Origin: Closterium sp. NIES-65
Lineage: Eukaryota; Streptophyta; Zygnematophyceae; Desmidiales; Closteriaceae
DNA length: 64,000 nt
Direction: 5' to 3'
Assembly (NCBI GenBank): GCA_948144175.1
Contig: CANXME010000395.1
Span: 39,169-103,168 of the forward strand
Notes under the pieces: model-generated
Told to the model about the DNA's origin: nothing
Databases searched by the model: none
Seen by the model: only the letters and a program-made list of their open reading frames with translations
Shown here: positions 23,175 to 35,289 of the stretch, piece after piece
How the letters are laid out: each line of letters starts with the position of its first letter
How positions within the stretch are numbered: position 1 is the first letter of the stretch
Program-made: the position numbers and the translations under genes

Positions 23175-23582
23175 GTGCGCTTCTGTCGTATCAAAATCCA
23201 AGGTACCAAGCGAAGCAGTCCCAATCGAAGCATCGAGTCAACCTCGGAGGTTAGGGTAACCGCCTGGAGGTTACGAGAAAGTCAAAGGTCGCTGACCTTT
23301 GACTCGACAATTACAGCGCGACAGTTAAGGACACACAACTGACTCGTTACAGAGCAGTTGCCCGAGTCGCGCTATATCGAACCGCAACAGCAATACAGTT
23401 ATCTATCTATTCCCTGTACTCTTATATAAATCCTTGTATTTGCTTGTTTAATTCAATCAACTTTGCTCTCACACACCAGTGCAAGGTCGGTTCAAATTCT
23501 TCACTAAACGCTTCCGCTATTACAACTACTTCACCTAGAGTTATCCCTTGCAAAGATCCCAAGGGGCTATCTCAGCCCAACA
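23153..23582 (+). repeat. Right LTR of the copia element
   Basis: 430 bp, two differences from the left LTR. Carries a consensus-like TATATAAA at 23423-23430 and the same inverted repeat at 23280-23304. The end of the pol frame (stop at 23174) runs into this LTR. Confidence 0.96.
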
Positions 23583-23822
23583 CCATGCAGATTATCTACA
23601 TGTTGGCATGGCCGGGCTTTGCGACAAAGGCATTGCTATATGCCTGTACCCTGTCGTTTGTGCATGCGGTGAGCATGTCGTGAATGAATGCACCCCAGTT
23701 TTCACAACATGCTCCTTTTTCGGTTCCCCGCAATCCCATGTCATCCTGTCTCCTATGCCAGCCATGCCTTCCTCCAACCCTAGCCTTCCCCTCAACCCTG
23801 TTACACCTTGTCCCCTCCCCCT

Positions 23823-26800
23823 TCACGTCCACTTTCGGATCCATGGATGCTCTGCAGAGACGATGGAAAGGAGCAACACGAACACAGAAAGCAGAATGGG
23901 ACAAAGGACAATAGAAGCTGGTCGCGATGACCCATGAGCAATGTCAGCTATGTCACCCCACCAGACTACTGTGATCCAACACCTTCTGAGTGAAGCATCC
24001 TCTAATCCGTTACCGCATTAGCTCGTTCTGAGAACTGTGCACCTACCACTTGGGTACTAGCACACCAAGTCATGCAACTCTTTTGTTGCCAGATATTTCT
24101 CGAGCACGTTTCACCGTGGGACCTTCTCCAACATCCGTTTCAAACCCTCTGTTTCCTCCAATGCCCCAACCATAACTCCCCAGCACCACTTCCCACCGTG
24201 GCGTACCTAGCACTTGGCTGGCCGTGAGTCGTTTGGCAGGGCACCTCTCCAGCATGCGCAGCACGAGGTCCTTTGCCTCCTCCGATACCCCTTTCCACCG
24301 CTCAGAGCGCAGCCTCACGGGCTTCTTGAGGATGACATCTGTCACGCTGTGATTGGCCGAGGGCCGGAAGGGTGGCGTACCGCAGAGCATGATGTAGAGC
24401 ACGACTCCAGTGCTCCAGATGTCGGCTTCGGGGCCGTAGCATCCGCTGATGACTTCTGGTGCCATGTACTCTCTCGTGCCCACAATGTCACTCAGGGGCA
24501 CACCTGGTGGTGATGGCGGAGGAAGGAGAGAACAAGAGGCGGAATGGTTGGGGAATGGGGAGAATAAAGAGCACATGATGTAGAGCACGGCACACACACT
24601 TCAAAACGTTAGCCTGGGGACGCAGAATCTCGTGAAAAAGAGAATGTCAGGAGGGCTCACTGTGTAAGACAAGCCCGTGACACACGCCAACACACACCAT
24701 ACCTTGCTTGAACGCAGAGGCCACCCCGAAGTCAGCAAGCTTGACGGGGGAGTTGGGGCGTGCGTGCAGCAGGAGGATGTTCTCGGGCTTGACGTCACGG
24801 TGAATGATGCCCTGCCCGTGGCAGTGCTGCAGTGCTGCCACCACTCCCCTGCACACCAACGCGCACACGCCCTCGCTCTGCCGCCCGTTCCGCCGAATCA
24901 AATCGAAGAGCTCGCCGCCCGCACAGAGCTCCATGACAACGTGGATGTTCTGCGAGGAAAGCAAAGAGACAGAGAGCTTTGTAAGTCCTGAAACAAGAAT
25001 CCTGGGTTCTCAACAAAAGATAGCTCATGAAAAGTTTTCCCATCCCATGCACAACAATGAATCGGCAGCGTTTTGAGGCATTCTGAACCCATGCCATGCA
25101 TCGCTCACCTCGGCATCTTCAAACACAGCCTTGAGCGTCAGCACGTTCGCATGGCCCCTTACTGCCTGCAGGCATGCCAGCATGCGCCTCACATCGTCCG
25201 CATCCTCGCTGGTGCGAATCCCCTTCTTCTCCACTGTCTTGCATGCGTACACCTCGCCAGATGCCACCTCCACACATCTCCTCACCACGCCCAGCTCGCC
25301 CTGCCCCAACACCTCCTTCTTTATAATCACAAACGATGCTGCTATATCGGAGTAATCCTTGCCTAGCACGTGGTCCCTTGGGTGGGAGTCAGCCGTAACT
25401 GCTGCAGCTTCCTCCTGCTCATGCGCCCAGACATCAGCATGAGCAGCAGCTTTGCAATCAGTGTGAACGTCACCGCCAGAAACGATATCTTCATCTGCAT
25501 CATCACGAGCAGCAGCATTGTTAACAGCCTTGCCTCCATCGCACCTTTTACTCCTTCGCCTTATAGAACTCCCATCCCTCCTCCCCTCCCGTCCATCCGC
25601 TTCCTCCTCTTCCTCGCTCCCCTCTCCCTCTCCTGCTCTCCCCGCTCGCCCTGCCAGCTGCTGCTGATGAAGTGCCACCACACGCTGCAGCTTAGCCAGG
25701 TCCTCGGGCCTCTCTTTGGCCAATGCATCCAGCATTCGAAACAGTTGGCCAGATGCATTCCCGCCCACTCCCGTCCCAGCCTCTACCTCTTCTTCCACTT
25801 CCTCCTCCTCCTGCTGCTGCCGCTGTGCCACCACCGCAGGGTTGGACTGCTGGGACTTGGCATGCCGGAGCTTGGCAGAGCCATCTGCAGAACGGGAGGA
25901 CTTAAACGATCTCGACGAGACAGCACCTACAGGGACTTCGTGTGAACCGTCGGATTGAGGTTGCGATGGCTGATGAGTGAGCGAACGCGGTAACCGGGTC
26001 GACACCCCACCCGCCCTCTGTCCCATGCACTGAGGTTCGTCAAACCGGCTCGGGGGCTGGTGGGTTGTCAGCGAGCGGGGCAGGCGGACAGCAGATGCTG
26101 GAGCGCCGAGGCCCGTGGTGTTCCGGCGAACCACTTCGGTCGCCTCCCCCCCATGCTGCTGGGACTTGACCCTCCGGAGCTTCTCTCGCTCAGGAGCAAC
26201 CGAATCTCCGTCTTGACACGGGACGCGCCTTGCCTTGGCGGCCGTAGAGCCTTTAATAGGAGACGAGGAGGTGGATGGTGCAGCAAATTGCGCAGCAGAG
26301 TGAGCAGCAGAAGAGGAGTCCGGGTTGTGCTGGGAGTATACACGGCGCAACTGGTGGTCCACGTGGGGGGCGGTGGATGGACGCCTCCTGCTCTCTGCCC
26401 CACCTGTGGGACGAGTTATGGTTACCGCACCTATGTCCCTTAGCTGCTGCTGCTGCTGCTGCTGATTGGGACGATGGCTGTGCTGGGTGTATCCCAGACG
26501 AGAAGCAGCAGCACCATCATCTCCGCCCTCCCCGTCCTCGTCTCCCTCAGACAGCCCACCGTCTGACTCTGCTCCCACGTCCTCACCATCGCTGCACCAG
26601 CCGTGGGTGACAGTGGGGGCATCCATGCAGAACACCTGCCTCAAGCGCCTCCGCCTGCTCACCGCTACGGTACCTCCCTCTCCACCGCCCCCACCTGCAC
26701 CTCCTGCTGCTGCTGCCTTGGATTTATTCAATAACTTCTGTCCGCTTCCCGCTGCTATTGCTCCCTCCTTGTCCTTTCGCGAACTCGTTCTAGAGTTCCT

Positions 26801-29692
26801 TATTCCTTTGGATCCGCTTGCTTGCCCTTGACTCACCCCTGCTCCTCCTTGCCCTTGCTCACACGCTCCTAACTCTCTCCCACTCTCCTTCCCTGCCTTC
26901 GTATCCACTACCCTGTGGCCCATAACGCACCCGCTCCTGTCCTGTAGTGCGTGTCCGCCGAAGGAAGCACTGCGCCTGTGCGCCCCACTGGGTTTACAGG
27001 TGCGGGAAGCAGACGCAGGAAGGCCGGGTGGGAGAGCCTTGGCCCTGGTTGCAACAGCGTCAGCACCGGCACCAGCAGCAGTGGCGGCGGCAGCAGAGGT
27101 TGCGGTGCTAACAGCCGTGGATGCTGCAGCTCGGGTGGCAGCAGAGGTGCCATGGAAGGTGCGTGTGTGGGTGAGAGAAGAAGCGGCAGATGGTGCGATG
27201 GAGCCTGCAGCACGGCCGCCGAAGCTGGCCGATTGGGTGAGTCTCCCCTTGGGATCCCTGCTGCTGGGGAGCAGTGCAGCTGCTGAAGCACTAGCAGCCG
27301 CAGCAGCATCGGCATTCGCCGGAGCAGCAGCAGTTGCCGGGCGTGCATGAGCGCCATGCATGGACGCATCCATACTCACGCCTCGCCTGTGTGATGTGCC
27401 TCCCCTGCTGCCCCCCATGCTCTTAGACCGACTGTGCCGATTCTGTTTCTCCCCCGTCTGGCCCTCATTTCCTGACGACCGTGCCTGCTGCACCATCACA
27501 CTAAACTGCTCTGACTCCCTCCTCCCTGCGGCCTTCTTCCCGAGCTCGCCACCATGCTCTCGCTCCTCCCTGCTTTCCACGTCAGCCCTGCCCTCTGGTA
27601 GCCTGTCCCTGCTGTTCTCCTGCAACTGTATCCGCACCATGCTCTCGCCATCAATTCTAATGTGAACCGCCTCCTCGCTCATATCGCCCTCCATACTTGC
27701 ATATGCTGACTGGTCGTCGCTCTTGCTCCTGCTCCGCCTCTTCTCCCCATCTCTCCGCCTCTTCTCTCCATCTCCCCCTCTCTCTCCCCGTCGCTCTCCA
27801 CCTTTCCCTTCCTCCCTGCTACTTCTCCTCCTCTCCTTCTCCTTCCGCCTCCTCTCCTCATCTCTCTCCAGCCCTTTCACCATCACCTCCCCTATCCGCC
27901 GTTTAAACTCATCCATCTTTCTCTGCTCCGCCTTTACATCCTCTTTATTGCTCGCCTCATTTCCTGTCCTCAGCGCCTTGAGTCTGAGGCGAAAGAGGGA
28001 CATTTTGCTTCCGAGTACCCCCTCATCCGAGTGCCTCCGCACCTTCAGAGCCTTCAGCCTCTGCTTGAAAACCGCCATTTTCTCACTCCCTCCATTGCAC
28101 TCCGCCAGCCAATCAGAATCCGCCACTTGGCCACTGGTGGCATCCAAACCATCCTCGCAGCTACTAGATCTGTCGAGCCTTCCTTGCCTGCCTTGCCTTT
28201 CATGTGGTGCAGGAGCCGTCTTTGGTCGAACAGAGCCATTCCTGCTCCCCTCTCCCACAACAACCATCATCTCGTTATAATCACTCCAGCAACCTTCCGT
28301 GCATTCGTCATCTGCATATCTCAGCCTCGATGCAGTCACATCCGTTTCTGCCACAGGCGGCGTAGCAGAGCGTTGCACGTCCTCAGCCGGACTCACCTGC
28401 TGACTCGTAGCAGCGTCGGAAGCACTCTCTGGACTGTCCAAAATGAGCACATCTGGTGCAGATCGTGGCTGTGGAAGAGTCGACGGCGGAGATCGCTTCG
28501 ATGAGCTCCTGCTGGAAGGACGCCTGCTAACACCGTCTGTGCGAGATCGGCCGGGCTTGACAATGGGCCCACCCTCGGTGTTGCCGCTGATGTTGGACGT
28601 GCTTATATGGGGTATAACCTCGCCGAGGCTCGCAAGAACAGGGTGGTATTGTTGTGCTGTGGGGGGAGAGTGAGCATCCCTGTGGTTCCGACCCACTGAC
28701 TGGCTTTGATGCCTGCCTTTGGCACAAGGTTCAGACTGGGAGTGGGGAAACATCGCCGCTTGACTGCACAGGTGAACCCTTTCATCCGCATGTGTCTGCG
28801 ACCGCGGCATGCGTGACTGTATCGGGTGTGACAGTGAGCGGTGTGACTGTGAGCCGTCGGAGCTGGAGAACGGGAACGCGGAGGAGCACGGGCTGCTCTG
28901 ATCGTCCGTCGCGGATCGCGGCCCGCCGGGCGGGGATGGAGACCCCTCCCATATAGTCTGTCGCGAATTGCATCGCCGAGTCGCGGCGTCGCCCGATGGA
29001 ACGGCCTTTCTGGAACTTCGTCTGGAAGACGCCTGTCCCACGGAGGCAGACTCAGGAGATATCCCCGATGCATGCATCGTAGTGCTGCCTCCTGCAGCCT
29101 GCCTCCGTCTCCCAGCGTCTGCCTTTCCACAATCAAGGCGAATGACCGAGGTAGTGGCGCTTGAGCCTGAACCACCACGGTGGTCGCGAGAGAACGGCAT
29201 CATGTCTGCTTGAGGAGCCGTAGCCGGCCGCGACCTCGTCACCTTGACGTTGCTTCGGAGCGCAGGATGATGCCCGTCCAAACGTTGCGAGCTACCGGAC
29301 ATATCATGGATACGCGCTACATCCGGTTCCGCTTCCCCCGCCATGATGGAGCGCCTCGTTGCATTCGCCGCGTCGTCGAGCCAGCGGAGAACCTCCGCCT
29401 GGGTCGCTCCGGAGGGGTGCGGCTGGTGAATGCGACGCGGCGAGATTATGGACGCTGGCGGCCTCCGGTGCGCCGCGTTACTCGAATGGGAAGTCGAGTG
29501 CGAAGCGATTCGGCAGGGATTGTCTTGGATGGAACCTCTACTGCGTGATCTACGGTGCGCGCCGTGCTGAGCCGGCTCGTCGTCGCGGCGGTTTCGAGAA
29601 TGTTCCATGGATTCGCATTCGGCGCGGATGGGCGAGTTCCACGAGCGGCTTGCGCAGTTGAGCAAGGGATTTTCCGAGGCAACGGTAGCCAT
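23823..29692 (-). CDS. CDPK/SnRK-superfamily Ser/Thr kinase with about 1,450-residue disordered N-terminus
   Basis: Exons: 29692-25109, 24949-24703, 24503-24207, 23851-23823; 1,718 residues, phases consistent. Residues 1 to about 1450 are low-complexity (Ser/Arg-, Ala- and Glu/Arg-rich) with no recognised domain. The kinase domain (about 1454-1718) has the glycine loop GQGELG, VAIK-type lysine in [16 protein letters not shown] and EYMAPE, all intact. The last exon is only 29 nt and encodes EHPWIRKWT, completing subdomain XI; it is easy to miss. No EF-hands follow, so it is not a CDPK proper; the PPCK/PEPRK-like or CDPK-related branch is likely. The first ATG in frame is 29692. Exons 2-4 match the next gene in phase and exon 3 in length (297 nt), so they are tandem paralogues. 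Confidence 0.87.
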
Positions 29693-30629
29693 TCGCACGT
29701 GATCCGGCGTTTATTGACACTGACAATTAGCACTACTACAAGCCCAATTTGCAAAATCGTTCGTCACCTAGAGGTGAAAGAATCTCCAACAACGCTTCGC
29801 GACGTAAGAATAGAGACGCCCACACTAACGCAAATGTTCCATGGTACACCATGTCTTCACCCTTCACAATGACAAGCATGGCCATGGGCTGAAATTAGCT
29901 GGTACAGTACACGTATGTAGCTGCTGATATGACCTCCCTGAAGGGTCAAGTACACGTACCTGACTGCAAGATGGTGACGTGACGAGGGCAGAAATTCAGG
30001 CTGGCCTTGGGAATGACGAGCTGTAATGACGAATTTGGCTCGAACCTGCAGACGGGGCTAGCTGAGGCGGGACCTGGTGAAGCCTAGGGGTTGGGCGGGA
30101 CGAGATTGAGCGGATGGATGAGAATCAACGGCTGAATGGGTTTCACGGCATGTGCTGGATGATGCGGTGTGCTGCCAGCGGAGGCAAGAGGCCGCGAGGC
30201 GCGGACAAGCTCCACGACATGCCCCACAAGCAGGGCAGGGAGCGCGCGACAAAACCTAGGGACGGAAAAGCTGGTTGCAGCTGGCGAAATCGGATTATTC
30301 AACCACCAGGGTGTCGCAAGCGATTCTTCGCATTTCGCCCGGTCATCATGGGCCGTTGGCGGCACGGATGTGAGATCGCTTCATGTCGTGAAAACCAGCA
30401 TGGTTACGGCTCGGGTAAGTGAGGGACTATCATGCGCGGATGGCACGAGCATTGGCTGAGGGGGTCATGGGCAAGGCGAGAAGATGTGCGAGGGAAATGA
30501 GGTTTGACGAAGAAACCCGTTTGAGTCATTCTTCTCATGAAGCACAGTGATGTTAAATAGGCAATACTGGAAGTAGTACAGTACGAGGGACTAACCTAGT
30601 TTTAGCATCACTTCTACGGGTGCTGCAGT
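29693..30629. other. Spacer between the two tandem kinase genes
   Basis: About 0.94 kb with no credible exon. It should hold the promoter of the 23.8-29.7 kb kinase and the 3' UTR of the 30.6-34.9 kb kinase. Confidence 0.5.
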
Positions 30630-33600
30630 CTACACCTCTTGAAACCATCTATGTCCTGTAATAGATAGAAACACGCAGGAACAGACGATTAGACACAGCA
30701 ACAGCAGCCACACAAAGGTGGGGTAAGGAATGGAGCATGAAATACAGGTGTGAGGGAAAACGAAGTACACTATCATTCCTCATCATCTCCTCACACACAG
30801 CATTCTTTGTGATTTCCTTACCAATAGCTTGCTGTGCTGTGATTCGCCGGTGTGGGTTCTTATCCAGCATAGCCCGAACAAGGTCCTTGGCAGCTTCGGA
30901 CACGCCGACCCAGGCTGCTGAGGCAAAGCGCAGCGGCTCGGAGCGAATGGCTCGGAAAATACCCTCATTGGTTTCTGCCCAAAAGGGTGGCACACCACAG
31001 AGCGCTGCATATGAGACGACGCCAGCCGCCCACACGTCAGCCTGTGGAGACCAGACTCCATCAAGGGTTTCTGGCGCGAGATAGAGAGGCGTGCCACACA
31101 GGGTGCTGCTGCGCACGCCTGCAGGAGGGAGGACGGAGAAGGGGCAATGGGTTTATGTGTGGATGGAATTGATGGAAGTGATGCAGTGAAGAGGAGAAGC
31201 AGGTGAGTGTATTAGGTTTGAAGACATCATTTTTATATACTAGTTACCTGGTTGGTGCTCAGCGGCAATCCCAAAATCGATGAGCTTGATGCTGCCAAAG
31301 TCCCCCTCAGCCCTCGCTAGAAGCACGTTCTCCGGCTTCACATCACGATGCAGCACACCGCACGCGTGGCAGTGATCCAATGCCGACAGCAGCTGGAAAC
31401 AGATGGACGCCGCCGCCCGCTCGGTGAGTGGTCCATTGGTACGCATGTAGTCAAAGAGGCCTCCTCCTCGACAGAGCTCCATCACGAGATGAATATTCTG
31501 GCCGCCCAGGATGGTAGAGGGGAGAGGAGTGGGGAAAGGTGGGGTGCAGTGGAGAGAGAAGATGGGAGTAGCAACGTCGAATAGGATGTCGCAGATGGGC
31601 GTGAGAGAGGGTTGGTTGTTGGTGGTTTGTTGCCGGGACGGACAATAGTCCACTCTGAGTGAAGAGGAAGCATTCATGCAGCACGAATATGCCAGCCCAA
31701 GGCCCACTCACGTGGTTCTCGTGTGCTCCTTTCTCACGGTGTTCTTAAACCTTAGTTCAAATGCACCCCACACACCTCGTGGTCCTCGAAGACAGCGTGA
31801 AGGCGCACGACATTGCAGTGCCCTGCCACTCGCTCCATCATCTCCACCTCCCTCCTCAGGTCCCGCGCTTCCTCCGCTGACTGGCACACACACGCAGCAC
31901 CCAGGGTATTGTGCGGGGGAGGAAGGGGGTGCAAGAATGGGGAGAGTGAGGGTAGGGAGTGAATATATGAGGCGACACACGTGCACGACACTGAACTCAC
32001 CTTTCGAGACACCTCAAAAATTCCTCTGACCACCCTCTCGATACCTCCCCCCAGCGGCGCAAGCACGTGAATGGAGTCCTTTTCAATGGACTTGCACGCC
32101 AGCATGACCCCCGTTTGCACCTCACGGCACACGCACACGACGCTGAACTCGCCCATGGCCACCACCTCGTTACCCCCTCTAACCACCCAGCTCACTCACG
32201 TGAATAGAATCCTTCTCGATGGTCTTGCACGCCAGCATGACGCCCGTCTCCACCTCGCGGCACACGCGCACGACACTGAACTCGCCCATGGCCACCACCT
32301 CGTGGCGCCGCACCTCAAACTGCTCCGCGATGTCGCTGTACGGCTGCCCCAGCACAAACGCGCGGAACACCGCGTCCATCCCCACTCGGTGCCGCCGCGG
32401 CCCCACCCACCCCCTCCGCTCCTCCTGTGCCTCTGCTATGGCTGCCCCCTGCTGCTGCTGCTGGGGGTGCTGCTGGTGCTGGATGGAGGGGTGATTGACC
32501 TGTGGGTGCTGCTGCTGCTGCTTGTGCTGCTCCAGTGCGTCTAGTCGCTGTTGAATGCGCAGCCCCTTTTGCACCATCGCAGCATCATGAGCTGTGAACA
32601 ACGCACTCAGCTGCTGCTGCTGCGGCAGCGGCTGTGGCAGTTGATGGAAATGATTCTGCTGCTGCTGCTGCTGCTGCGGCGGCGACTGCTGCTGTTGCTG
32701 GTGCATATGCGGAAAGGCGATTCGTTTCTGCGCGAGAAGCGCCTGCTCCCTCTCGTCACCCGGCGAACCCCGCGTCGCACTCGCAGGTGAATACCCACTG
32801 CTGCTAACAGGAGAATACTCCCTCCCACCGCCAACTGCATGCTCCCCAGCCGGCCCTACAAGCCCAGGCAGACCCCCTTCGTCCTCCTCCCGCTCCTGCT
32901 CCCACCCCATCTGCCACTCCCGCTCCAGCACCCTCGTCGCTTCATCCTCCCCCTCAGGCGTCCGCGGACTCGGTCCCACTGCTGCTACTGCCCGGGACAC
33001 TATCCCCCCCCCCACTCCGCCCATCCCTGCTGCCCCCGCTGCTGCCCCGAATCCGCCCACTCCGCCCACCCCTCCCCCTGGTGCTCCCCCTGCCGCGCCT
33101 CCCCCTGCTCCTAGCGCCGCCCCTGCGCCCCCCCCGCGGGCGGCCATTCCGCCTTGCATGAGCGCGGAGCTATCAAGGGACATGGTGCGGTGATGCTGAT
33201 GCCGCACCCCCCTCTCCACCACTGACCCGTACTGTCCCCTTCCCCGCACCAGTCCTCCTCCCATCCCCGCTCCTGACCCCGCTCCTCCCGGACCTCCCCC
33301 CACAGGCCTTCTGTCATTACTCCCCCCACTGGCGGATCTGAGCACTCCGCCCATCCCCCCTCCTCCGCCCATCACCCCCGCTGCCCCTGCGCTGAGCCTT
33401 CTTCCCTCTTCCCCCTCCCCGCCCCGCTCGCCCCACTCGCTGCTGACCCTCCGCAGCGCGCGCGGCGGCTTTGCCGTCGCAACAGGGGGAAGGCCGTCCA
33501 TTCTGTTACCACTGCCACTGTTCGACCTAAAAAATGCATGCCCGGAACCAGTATTGGATCTTAAATACACCTGGCCGCTACCCGCCTCCACGCTACTTCC

Positions 33601-34884
33601 CCATCCGCCACCTCCGCCACTTTCCCCTTGCTCCCCTTCCAGATCAAGCCTATCCACCCCCAATCCATCCCCCAAAGCTGATGCGCCATCCCCCGCGAAA
33701 CCCCCGCCCCCTGCGCCCCCGAATCCCCCTCTGTCCGCAGGGAGCAGATCCGCCAATTGTCCCATGGACCGCATCCGCGGGCGGTGTCCGCGCACTGGGG
33801 GAGGGGCCCCGCGCGAATGGAGCGCCGGGGGGGCAGCGGGGGGTTGCGGAGACGCCTGCTGGCGCAACTGGTGCTGGTGCGCGGCGGACATCTGCGCCGA
33901 AGGAGCGTGCGGCTGCGGCGCGAATCGCTGCGCGTGGCTTGCGCCTCCCCCGCGCCCAGCGCCAGCGGCAGCAGCCGCGGAGTCGACCATCCCCGGCCGC
34001 ATCGCCGGCGAAGTGGTGGCTTTCTGAAGCCGCCGCTGATTGGCTGAATCTATTACTGGAAGCGATATCTGCCGCTGATACTGCTGCTGCAGCTGCTGCT
34101 GGTACTGCTGCTGCTGGTATTGCTGCTGTTGCTGGTGGTACTGCTGCTGCTGCTGGTGCTGTTCTTGCGTCAGCAGCAGTCGCTGCATCTGCACCTGCTG
34201 CACCTTCGGCTCATCCCCGCTCACATCCAGAACCTCCCACGTGCTCGTTTCAGCGCGCGACGCCGACATCATGCGCCGATGCATCCGCTGCGGCGGGGTC
34301 CGCTGCGGGTACGCCCCCTGCTGCGGAGGCTGCTGGAAAGGTTGCGCCGACGGCGGTGGCTGCGCCGGCGGCTGCTGCGGCCGTGAGACTCCGCCACCAG
34401 GCAGGGCCATTCCTCTTGCCGAGCCTAAGTTAGGTCCGGAGCTGAAGCTACCCGGGGCAAACGCTGCCGGGCCTGCATTTGGCGCGGGCATTTGACCTCT
34501 CACGGCGCCCAACGGTCTTCGCGGACCGTCGATCGCGTTAAGCTTTCGTGCCGGCTGCGACAGAGAACGGTTGAAACCGCGCGAATCGCTCGCAACGTTG
34601 CCAGCTGCGGTCCCTGCTCCCCCCGCGTTTCCCCCCATCCTGGCGGAAGCGGCTGGCGGGGGGATCCTTGCGCGGACCTGCGCGGGACCAAACCATCCAG
34701 TGTCGGCGGAAGGCATCGTTGCGAGCTCGTGATTTTCGTCGTCCGAAAGGGTCGGCGACTCTGGAGAAACCGATGTGCGACTGTTAGTCGCAAGGACTTC
34801 CGTAGCTTGGAAGTCCTGCGACGGTTTGCGGGGTCGCACAGCCTCGCATCGCAGCAGCTGCGGGACGGGCTCGTCGTCGTCCAT
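30630..34884 (-). CDS. CDPK/SnRK-superfamily Ser/Thr kinase, paralogue with Gln/Gly-rich N-terminus
   Basis: Exons: 34884-32200, 31880-31776, 31497-31248, 31118-30822, 30655-30630; 1,120 residues with consistent phases. The N-terminal 850 residues are Gln-, Gly- and Ala-rich (polyQ tracts from CAG/CTG repeats) and look disordered. Kinase domain about 856-1120: LACK lysine, [17 protein letters not shown] and a 26-nt final exon giving HRWFQEV. The glycine loop is degenerate ([10 protein letters not shown] in place of GxGxxG), so ATP binding may be altered. It has one more intron in the N-lobe than its neighbour; the remaining exons have the same phases. A second, diverged copy of the end of exon 1 is at 32050-32172. 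PEPRK/PPCK-like is the best guess; there are no EF-hands. Confidence 0.87.
32050..32172 (-). repeat. Duplicate of the exon 1 donor side of the second kinase
   Basis: Repeats about 32200-32325 (codons for [11 protein letters not shown] through EKDSIH) inside intron 1 with scattered substitutions. The copy ends HVLAPLGG rather than at a GTGAG donor. Confidence 0.88.
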
Positions 34885-35289
34885 TGGATCGGGGAAACAA
34901 GCGGGAGAAACGGAGAAGTACCTCTCTCCTAAAGCGCTGACGTCATGCAGAATCTAGCTGAAAGGAAACTGTAACTGAAGAGTACGGGTAATGTGATGCT
35001 GATGATCTGAGATTCTGAGGGTATTCTTGAGGCATTCCCGAAATCAGGCGACAGTTTCGAGAAACAGGAATGAAACAGCCCCCTCGGGACTGGACGGAAT
35101 TGTGCTTGTACAGTCCCGAGGGATCTCGATGTTGGAGGGGCCACAGTTGGAATGGGTTGGTGGGACAAGGGCTGTCGCGTAGCGGCATTTGCCACCCAAA
35201 TTCACAAGATATAGGACTGAACAGAACCTGAACACTGTTTTGTTGAGACCTCTACAGACGCTTGCTTATATAATGCAGATAACTTACAC
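34885..35289. other. Spacer between the kinase and histidine kinase genes
   Basis: 405 bp holding the likely promoter of the 30.6-34.9 kb kinase and the 3' UTR of the histidine kinase gene. No motif is claimed. Confidence 0.5.

Larger units (their letters stand above)
17531..23582 (+). mobile_element. Ty1-copia LTR retrotransposon, full length, recently inserted
   Basis: Two 430-bp LTRs (17531-17960 and 23153-23582), both TG...CA, flank a gag-pol region. The 5-bp duplication CCATG sits at 17526-17530 and 23583-23587. The LTRs differ at only two positions I could find (17803 and 17938 in the left copy), about 0.5%, so insertion is recent. A primer-binding site resembling plant initiator-Met tRNA (TGGTATGAGAGC, one mismatch from the usual TGGTATCAGAGC) starts at 17961, and a purine-rich tract (GAAGCGAAGGGGAG) abuts the right LTR. 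Domain order gag-protease-integrase-RT-RNase H identifies Ty1-copia. It lies 240 bp downstream of the kinase gene stop and 400 bp upstream of taxilin. Confidence 0.97.

Noticed and set aside
33534..34433. 299-residue plus-strand frame
   Set aside because: Antisense to the Gln/Gly-rich exon of the second kinase, with the same low complexity and no domain.
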